Source of the DNA: Thermoplasmata archaeon
Lineage (GTDB): Archaea; Thermoplasmatota; Thermoplasmata; UBA184
Assembly (NCBI GenBank): GCA_021827545.1
Contig: JAKAVH010000006.1
Span: forward strand, 1-10,437
Reading direction: 5' to 3'
DNA length: 10,437 bases
Below, piece after piece: positions 7,701-10,437 of the stretch. The notes beneath the pieces are model-generated. The model made no database searches. It was given only the letters and a program-made list of their open reading frames with translations, and was not told the DNA's origin. A program made the translations under genes and the position numbers. Each line of letters opens with the position of its first letter. The first letter of the stretch is position 1.

Positions 7701-8334
7701 CCCGGAGCCCGGCAAGGACCGACCGTGGGCTCCGGTAGTTCTCCACCCAGCGACGGTTCCCGACGGACTTGACCGTGCGCAGGTAGGCGTAGACGAGGAG
7801 GAGGATGAAGAACGTGTAGAAGGAGAGGTAGTTCGCGTAGCCGAAGATCGAGGAGTCGATGTTCGCGCTCAGGAACGGATAGATCAGGGCGGCCACGAGC
7901 CCGACCCGACGGCCGGAGACCTCCCGTCCGATGAGGTAGACCGGAAAGACGCCGAGCGCCGACCAGAGGGGGGCCTGGAGATCGAGGAACCAGGCGCCGG
8001 CGGTCACGGGGTTCCCCCCGAAGAGCGGCGCGAACGCGACTCCGAGGACACCGTTCATCCAGTCGAACAGCGGCTCCCGCGGGTTGATCAGGCCGCGCGG
8101 GAAGTTCAGCAGCGGGTCGGTGATCAGGTTGTGATGGTTCAGCGCGATGTACGCCATCACCCGCGAGTGGTAGTACGAATCGGAGCCGCCCGCGTAGACG
8201 TTGAGCGCCCCCCACTGCGCGATGATCGGGTACGACCAGACGGTCCGGATCGCGAAGGAGATGCCGAACGCGGCCAGCAGCAGGGCGACGGTCCAGCCGT
8301 GACGTCGCCACCAACCCGTTTGAGACGAATCCAT
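1744..8334 (-). CDS. aglB: Giant AglB/STT3 oligosaccharyltransferase with ~1,200-residue surface extension, 2196 aa
   Basis: Transfers a lipid-linked glycan to Asn of N-X-S/T sequons on the outer face of the membrane. Residues 14-503 form the multi-pass STT3 membrane domain: first acidic motif GGSDSYYH (Asp52), LLNFPRG at 76-81, and TVAE (367-370), the TIxE equivalent. The soluble core has WWDYG (578-582) followed by the typical HPSVADN segment. Canonical AglB similarity continues to about residue 905 (for example GWSIRYAMSDSRLFP, WMLQHFRVVYK). Then come about eleven carboxypeptidase-regulatory-like sandwiches (about 906-1912), two NEW3/CARDB-like domains (1913-2137), a membrane helix (about 2165-2185) and a basic tail. 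Known AglBs are usually about 600-1,000 residues. The second acidic motif appears degenerate (Asn168, Leu170). The start is the ATG at 8334, beginning MDSSQTGWW, 47 nt downstream of a TATA box; further upstream the frame is open only because it shadows the DUF35 gene. It ends in an ATGA overlap with the next gene. Confidence 0.95.
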   Translation of the reverse strand: MDSSQTGWWRRHGWTVALLLAAFGISFAIRTVWSYPIIAQWGALNVYAGGSDSYYHSRVMAYIALNHHNLITDPLLNFPRGLINPREPLFDWMNGVLGVAFAPLFGGNPVTAGAWFLDLQAPLWSALGVFPVYLIGREVSGRRVGLVAALIYPFLSANIDSSIFGYANYLSFYTFFILLLVYAYLRTVKSVGNRRWVENYRSPRSVLAGLRGFLRTERTAVKWAVFTGVSLGALALAWQGFTYGIVVIGISILITTVIERIRRVDSFGLYVATWIVGLVGFPMAVPYYLVQHQFSVWFDLPLLLYFGVLLLLLPFLFLRDVPWVFSIPVLIGLFVAAGAFLAILSPTYFQNIITGQGYFVKNLIYSTVAEAQAPSIDQLIIGYGVVTFFLTFVGLALFLYLLVHHRFKRYLVVFLVYGVLSIYLPVSAAKFFLVGSPIFALLPAEAIVRSLDIAGFPELRRTVASLSDRRSQFGAFRKAFKVRHVVILFLVVGLVLPNVWVAIDAGIPGNTKGQFSSQVAATLPPWLQSNIGSPSTQYFGAAGSSLDTPNQYDSAGYNWLAQQDTNLAPSQRPALVSWWDYGFQTIAQGGHPSVADNFQNGIDPAGQFLLAQNESLAIGVLTTTLLQAEQLHTGLRYLPAGLNQILAGDGLNLTELHSLMVNTSADYTLVVAHPERYLPVDPATLTDANAMYLAMEYFIASSLPLSGVAKVYNDVQQYTGWSIRYAMSDSRLFPLSGQSTGIFYAPADLTGRIINSAGLPVTFFNVTVATTQGTFPAGQVPAGASVLANGYQINWFSPFYNSMIYHIYVGYNGTDAGLGPGIPGLAGSQQVATSPLMPGWMLQHFRVVYKTAYYCSQANATPGASCYGAQNLPIANALKAKNGGSVDASSQTYYTAGSEAILEYYPGQTLLGRVVLPDGSPVAAARVTVDDGWGIPHMTTLTASDGSFSLVLPPGNDTLNITIGSFDGLRQQGNIVLKSVPIYVPDSIGLSYNAPALSETYTLAPGTVQGFVYWNANNSSAYAPAHDPLVTGAEVLLWGSNGTAYRAVRTDSSGSFLLSNVPPGVYNYNILYGGRNYSETAVTLNVGATYNATVGLDPGRFVGTVTDLSGNPVAGASVTLANASGTLAVATSNATGVYSIATVGAGNYTLTASGPEPGWRSEGVTVATSVPGAIVRTNLTVGPTVPVSVTVTAQGAPAVGIPVRFVPLAEFRSGASPLGALLNASAGGRVYSTDASGGVLANLPAGTYSVYALGFVGPSLYAGTATVEVGGAGTSSLSISLAPAERLSGTVSGGSGSSGGRIAVTAYAASGAAVTTWASPNGSYALLLPPGRYSVLALSGPTTGSVTVLSALAATNLSGPTVLPLVPVSAISSEFTVSAHLPSGVLFPASGASVRVSVGTSGPSVPAIADGNGTVGFYVPSTLPGGGTYCIVASAIGFAGGTTCNVAPNGLATLTDLPVSLQNVSVTLTVRGLPAGVKVTVNLTAESPTAVNRTYSGGPAFAFSLPPGVYGVGARATVGGGVVYLPSTTLSTTIPVGATYSNLTLYVLPQVTAKGTISLPPGVRLGAVNVTLTSPLLNLTVNGTAYTQGFYATPATYSVYANATANGTTYVALSQLSIATNGSLSGPLVLSNAGVQVAGSLTDPSGGAVPLNATATIRSPSGSETEVAVAQGHFSVALPPNEAYTVLINGTTLTPGPNGSFYQTWNSQSGAGCTPTASNASCRVTVVPTTERVWLNGTLTMPGVFGNPAGTVSLIGPYPSTNVTVVPAPNGSFRVLVLPGAYDVYATTGATGGSGATFASALALPSHSGALTLTLLPTWTATIVLSPPNGTSAGLGPASLIVRDAFGHRLVISGLSGTSTVTLALPAGNYSLSATALGVYGGIATPADASTALRVMNGNVGATLALTYRLVPAVSGSLVGARSATVTAGGTATFSFSVVNTGNLPVTVRPVGSPAYWTFDFAAPSLTLAPGQSASSEVVVQVPAGTAVDHPPVGISFQLANGTSIGSVSPPPIVNVVGYYGVRVGSPTSPPEVGPNVSTIPFYVANTGNTYEVVQLTIVDAPRITGLGWSLSMKGPDQKPATSAGLNAGANETYYVVLNATGAIFVPPGSVTVSGAVANSSGAVQSTATLPIPLLSVHPRSSAGSSGITVTGPSIATPPANLPDWLVPLLSFVPAIALALGIVSWRWWKTRRWNRR
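1780..1848 (-). other. C-terminal membrane anchor of AglB
   Basis: Residues about 2163-2185 (starting PDWLVPLLSFVPAIALAL) form a single hydrophobic helix. It is followed by the strongly basic tail RWWKTRRWNRR, so by the positive-inside rule the tail is cytoplasmic and the preceding 1,600 residues are outside. No PGF-type sorting motif precedes it, so a plain transmembrane anchor is the simplest reading. Confidence 0.8.
1924..2598 (-). other. Pair of NEW3/CARDB-like domains at the C-terminal end of the AglB ectodomain
   Basis: Residues about 1913-2016 and 2017-2137 each show the NEW3/CARDB pattern: a FSFSVVNTGN or FYVANTGN strand (VNTGN at 1939-1943, ANTGN at 2045-2049), an aromatic strand (YWTFDF; LGWSLSM), a turn such as LAPGQS, then a VVVQVP or YYVVLNA strand. 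They lie between the repeat array and the last membrane helix, so they probably form the membrane-proximal stalk. Family assignment is by eye. Confidence 0.6.
2599..5619 (-). repeat. Protein-level array of about eleven carboxypeptidase-regulatory-like domains in AglB
   Basis: Residues about 906-1912 of the AglB protein break into diverged units of roughly 80-100 residues. The recurring signature is a short polar turn, a hydrophobic strand, then P-P/A-G-x-Y and another strand: SDGSFSLVLPPG, SGSFLLSNVPPGVYNY, ASGGVLANLPAGTYSV, PNGSYALLLPPGRYSV, PAFAFSLPPGVYGV, PNGSFRVLVLPGAYDV, STVTLALPAGNYSL. This is the hallmark of carboxypeptidase-regulatory-like/transthyretin-like beta-sandwiches. The first unit (906-965) may correspond to the peripheral domain found in ordinary AglBs; the others appear extra. 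The units are too diverged to be recent DNA duplications. The domain count is by eye. Confidence 0.75.
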
Positions 8335-8473
8335 GCGTCGCCGCTCTCCCGAGCTGGCGGCGCGCGAGACCGAGGAGCTGTATAAATAGGCTACTGCAGG
8401 AAATCGACGGCGGCCGGCCGTGCGCCCTTCGGGAACGCCTTCGCCCCGGATCCCGGTGGGAACGCCCTCCCCC
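8335..8473. other. 139-bp intergenic region between DUF35 and aglB
   Basis: This is the longest non-coding gap in the window. It holds the aglB TATA box (8381-8388). A weak GGGAG sits about 12 nt before the aglB ATG. A 10-bp perfect palindrome CGGCCGGCCG occupies 8411-8420. GGGAACGCC occurs twice on the plus strand, at 8431-8439 and 8458-8466, 27 bp apart, with partly matching flanks. A GC-rich inverted repeat (8464-8471 with 8478-8485, one G-U wobble in the minus-strand RNA) spans the DUF35 stop codon, but no T-run follows it, so a classical terminator is not supported. Confidence 0.55.
8381..8388 (-). promoter_or_regulatory. TATA box of the aglB operon
   Basis: On the minus strand TATTTATA is an AT-only octamer in GC-rich DNA. 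It lies 47 nt before the aglB ATG and downstream of the DUF35 stop. Archaeal transcription normally starts about 25 nt past the centre of the box, which would give a leader of about 25 nt. No coding sequence overlaps it. This is the best-supported promoter in the window. Confidence 0.7.
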
Positions 8474-9022
8474 CTACGGAAGGGCTCGGAAGCGGTAGAA
8501 CCAACGTCCGTCCCCGATATCGTACGTTTCCACCCGGACCCGCTCGCCGAGCCGAAGCTCCGACCACGGCCGGCCGTCGATCCGGCCGAAGAGGCGAAGG
8601 GGAGCTCCCTCCAGGTCGACGAGACCGACCGCGAACGGGACCTCGCTCTCCATGCCGAGCGGGGCGCCCGCGAGGACGGCGCTGAAGGCGTAGATCCGCC
8701 CGTGCTCGGGAAGATCGATCCATTCGAGCTCCTCAGAGTGGCACCCGGGGCATGCGGTGCGCGGGGGCCAGTGGAGCTCGCCGTCGCGCGGACAGCGGGT
8801 CGAGGAGAGCCGACCTTCGCGCAGTCGATCGTAGAAGCGGGAAAGCCGGGTCTCCTTCTCGCTCTCGAGAGGAAAGAAATCGAGCAGGAACGGCCGCTTC
8901 TCCCGAGGCCGCGGGGCGACCCCGGGCGCCTCGGAAGCCGCCGGAGCGGGAGGAGAGGCTGCCGGGTCGGGTGGGACAAGGGTCGGCGCGGGCCGCCGCG
9001 GTCGGGAGGGCGGGGCGCTCAC
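8474..9022 (-). CDS. DUF35 zinc-ribbon/OB-fold protein (thiolase partner), 182 aa
   Basis: DUF35 proteins bind acyl-CoA and, in archaea, bridge acetoacetyl-CoA thiolase to HMG-CoA synthase, channelling the intermediate toward mevalonate; others serve SCPx thiolases in different acyl-CoA chemistry. Residues 60-74 form the N-terminal helix (SRFYDRLREGRL). Residues 77-94 form a rubredoxin-like ribbon with the family's WPPR motif. The OB fold follows, with GRIYAFSAV (108-116) and RVRVETYDI. The ribbon has Cys77, Cys91 and Cys94, but the usual second Cys is Asp80 (CPRDG). Residues 1-45 are a Pro/Ala/Arg-rich tail, probably disordered and atypical for the family. The start is a GTG at 9022 overlapping the thiolase stop as GTGA. 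No ATG or GTG suitable for a shorter form is seen before the conserved helix, and the coupling supports this start. Confidence 0.92.
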   Translation of the reverse strand: MSAPPSRPRRPAPTLVPPDPAASPPAPAASEAPGVAPRPREKRPFLLDFFPLESEKETRLSRFYDRLREGRLSSTRCPRDGELHWPPRTACPGCHSEELEWIDLPEHGRIYAFSAVLAGAPLGMESEVPFAVGLVDLEGAPLRLFGRIDGRPWSELRLGERVRVETYDIGDGRWFYRFRALP

Positions 9023-10200
9023 GCTGCCTCGCGGCCGTAGACCATCACCGAGTGGACGTTCGCGCTCCCGGACAGATTGTGCACGAGCGCCCAGCCGGGG
9101 TCCGGGGCCTGCCGGCGTGCCGGGACCTGGCCCGCGAACTGCTGGAAGACCTCGAGCGCCTGAGCGATACCGGTCGCCCCCAGCGGATGACCGCAGCCGA
9201 GGAGACCTCCGCGCGGGTTGACGACGAGGTCGGCCCCGACCTCCCCCCGTCCGTCGGCGGCGAAACGGCCGCCCTCACCGGGAGGGCAGAGTCCGAGCGC
9301 CTCGTACTCGACGATCTCGGAGATCGTGAAGCAGTCGTGGACCTCCGCGAGGTCGAGGTCGTGGACGGAGATCCCCGCCCGGCCGAGCGCTTCGCGCGAG
9401 GCGTGCTTGAGCCCGACCCAGTCCGTGAGCGAGCCGGCGTGGGCGAGGTTGTGAAAGTTCGAGTACTGCCCTGTACCGCGGATCCATGCGGGGGTGTCGG
9501 TGTACTCCCGTACCCGTTCCTCGGCGACCAATACGACGGCCGCAGCCCCGTCCGTCATGGAGGAACAGTCTCCGAGCCTCAGCGGAGGAGCGACGAGGGG
9601 GAGCCGCAGGAGCTTCTCCCGGGGGAACGTCTTCTCGTAGAACTGCGCGTTCGGGTTCGAGTTCGCGAAGCGGTGGTTCTTCTCGGAGACGGCCGCGAGC
9701 ATCTCCTCCGTCGTCCCGTACTCGAGCATGTGGCGCTGCGCGACCATCGCGAAGAACGGGGGAGCGGTCGCCCCGTGGGGGCCGTCCCAGGGGCGGTCCA
9801 TCACGCACCCCATGGCCGAGTTCGCTTCGCTCATCGAAGGCAGGTTCATCTTCTCCACCCCCACGGCGACCGCAACCTCGGAGAGACCCGCGGCGATCGC
9901 GGCGTAGGCGGATCGGATCGCCGATTGTCCCGACGCGCAAGCGAGCTCCGTCCGCTGGAGGATGTTCCGCGGCCGCAGGCCCATCTGTTCCGCGGCGAGC
10001 GGCGCCACGTGCGACTGGAACGCGAAGCGCTCGGGCTCGGCCGCCCCGACGAACAGGGAATCTACGTCCTCGGCGCGGAGCCGGGGCACGGCCCGGAAGA
10101 GCGCCGCGCCGACCTCTTGGGCCAGCTCCGACCACGTCGCGGAACGCACGCCCCAGCGGGTGGACGCACCCCCGACCAGCGCGACCCGGCGACCGCTCAT
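9019..10200 (-). CDS. SCPx-type thiolase (acetyl-CoA C-acetyltransferase family), 393 aa
   Basis: Thiolases condense two acetyl-CoA to acetoacetyl-CoA, or cleave 3-ketoacyl-CoA. In archaea the SCPx-type enzyme paired with a DUF35 protein usually makes the first step of the mevalonate route to isoprenoid lipids. Visible catalytic parts are the nucleophile loop ELACASG (Cys88), VHDCF (His288, Cys290) in place of the NEAFA motif of classical thiolases, and GLLGCGHPLGATG (His338). The conserved DGAAA (217-221) and VVNPRGG (326-332) are also present. Length is normal for the family and no key residue is missing. The ATG at 10200 overlaps the upstream dehydrogenase stop as ATGA and gives the standard N-terminus MSGRRVALVGGAST. 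The C-terminus overlaps DUF35 by 4 nt. No HMG-CoA synthase gene is adjacent in this window, so the mevalonate role is likely but not proven; fatty-acid or other acyl-CoA cleavage is the alternative. Confidence 0.95.
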   Translation of the reverse strand: MSGRRVALVGGASTRWGVRSATWSELAQEVGAALFRAVPRLRAEDVDSLFVGAAEPERFAFQSHVAPLAAEQMGLRPRNILQRTELACASGQSAIRSAYAAIAAGLSEVAVAVGVEKMNLPSMSEANSAMGCVMDRPWDGPHGATAPPFFAMVAQRHMLEYGTTEEMLAAVSEKNHRFANSNPNAQFYEKTFPREKLLRLPLVAPPLRLGDCSSMTDGAAAVVLVAEERVREYTDTPAWIRGTGQYSNFHNLAHAGSLTDWVGLKHASREALGRAGISVHDLDLAEVHDCFTISEIVEYEALGLCPPGEGGRFAADGRGEVGADLVVNPRGGLLGCGHPLGATGIAQALEVFQQFAGQVPARRQAPDPGWALVHNLSGSANVHSVMVYGREAA

Positions 10201-10437
10201 CGCCGCCCCGCCCGGATCTCCTCGACGACCCGGTCCCCGGCCGCGCTGGTGGAGACGTGGCCCCCCTGATCGTAGGTGCGGGCAGTACCCCCCGCGAGCA
10301 CGGCGGCCAAGGCGCGCTCGAGCCGGTCGGCCTGCCCGGTGAGTCGGGCATCGGAGTGCCGTTGGCCGAGCCAGCGGACCATCTGCTCGATCGCGAAGAA
10401 CGTCGCGAACGGGTTCACCTGGTTCTTGCCCGCCTAC
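10197..10437 (-). CDS. Isocitrate/isopropylmalate dehydrogenase-family protein, C-terminal fragment
   Basis: Only 78 sense codons are present, starting AGKNQVNPFATFF and ending EEIRAGRR at a TGA that overlaps the thiolase ATG. The AGKNxxNP block, the helix AIEQMVRWLG and the terminal RTYDQGGHVSTS strand and turn match the C-terminal part of the beta-decarboxylating dehydrogenases (isocitrate, 3-isopropylmalate or homoisocitrate dehydrogenase). These oxidise 2-hydroxy acids with NAD(P). The substrate loop is outside the window, so the substrate cannot be chosen. The codon just before AGKNQ is TAG (10434-10436) in the same frame, where homologues such as E. coli Icd have Tyr (PKYAG). It may be an error at the sequence end, a broken gene, or recoding. 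A GTG at 10418 could not give a functional enzyme of this family. Confidence 0.8.

Noticed and set aside
6439..8385. 648-codon open frame on the plus strand, rich in Arg, Glu and Asp
   Set aside because: It lies wholly antisense to the membrane domain of AglB. The highly charged, low-complexity translation is typical of the reverse frame of a GC-rich gene, and no family is recognisable.
8464..8485. GC-rich hairpin at the end of the DUF35 gene as an intrinsic terminator
   Set aside because: The stem is eight pairs with one wobble and spans the stop codon, but no T-run follows on the minus strand, so termination here is not supported.
8335..8979. Extension of the AglB frame upstream of 8334
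   Set aside because: The extra 215 codons would run across the TATA box and through the DUF35 gene, and the translation there is Arg/Ser/Pro-rich shadow sequence. The STT3 N-terminus begins naturally at 8334.
8752..10269. 505-codon open frame on the plus strand opposite thiolase and DUF35
   Set aside because: The opposite strand carries intact catalytic motifs of two known families; this frame is their antisense shadow.

Overview
The window looks like chromosomal DNA of a GC-rich archaeon. The archaeal markers are an 88-residue EF-1beta (the archaeal/eukaryal exchange factor), an AglB/STT3-type oligosaccharyltransferase, an SCPx-type thiolase coupled to a DUF35 zinc-ribbon/OB protein (the archaeal thiolase/HMG-CoA synthase partnership), a four-CxxC small zinc-finger protein next to EF-1beta, and a TATA-box promoter. 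High G+C, an AglB with carboxypeptidase-regulatory-like domains and many CARDB/NEW3-like surface domains suggest a GC-rich Thermoplasmatota lineage. That placement is an inference. All eight genes lie on the minus strand, so transcription runs from right to left. Coding density is very high and there is no gene-free stretch above 300 bases. I saw no rRNA, tRNA, CRISPR array or insertion sequence.

Right block (10437 to 8474): the C-terminal end of an isocitrate/isopropylmalate dehydrogenase-family gene, then an SCPx-type thiolase, then a DUF35 protein. The first junction is an ATGA overlap and the second a GTGA overlap, so the three are probably one translationally coupled operon. The dehydrogenase fragment is immediately preceded by an in-frame TAG at the very edge of the window, where relatives usually have Tyr.

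Middle block (8473 to 917): a 139-bp intergenic region holds a clear TATA box, then comes a 2196-codon gene filling most of the window. Residues 1 to about 900 are a recognisable AglB/STT3 oligosaccharyltransferase with multi-pass membrane domain, TVAE and WWDYG motifs. About 1,200 further residues follow: a chain of carboxypeptidase-regulatory-like beta-sandwich repeats, two NEW3/CARDB-like domains, a final membrane helix and a basic tail. The gene is joined by an ATGA overlap to a 276-residue single-domain membrane protein with the same outside-domain/helix/basic-tail plan. The ectodomains are dense in N-glycosylation sequons (45 in the transferase, 9 in the partner), whereas the first 600 residues of the transferase have none. 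I read this pair as a surface-anchored, probably self-glycosylated N-glycosylation machine. It is the most unusual thing in the window.

Left block (888 to 1): a 57-residue four-CxxC zinc-finger protein, EF-1beta, and the first 137 residues of a YdjM/DUF457-type membrane-bound metal-dependent hydrolase. They are closely spaced, possibly with their own promoter inside the preceding gene.
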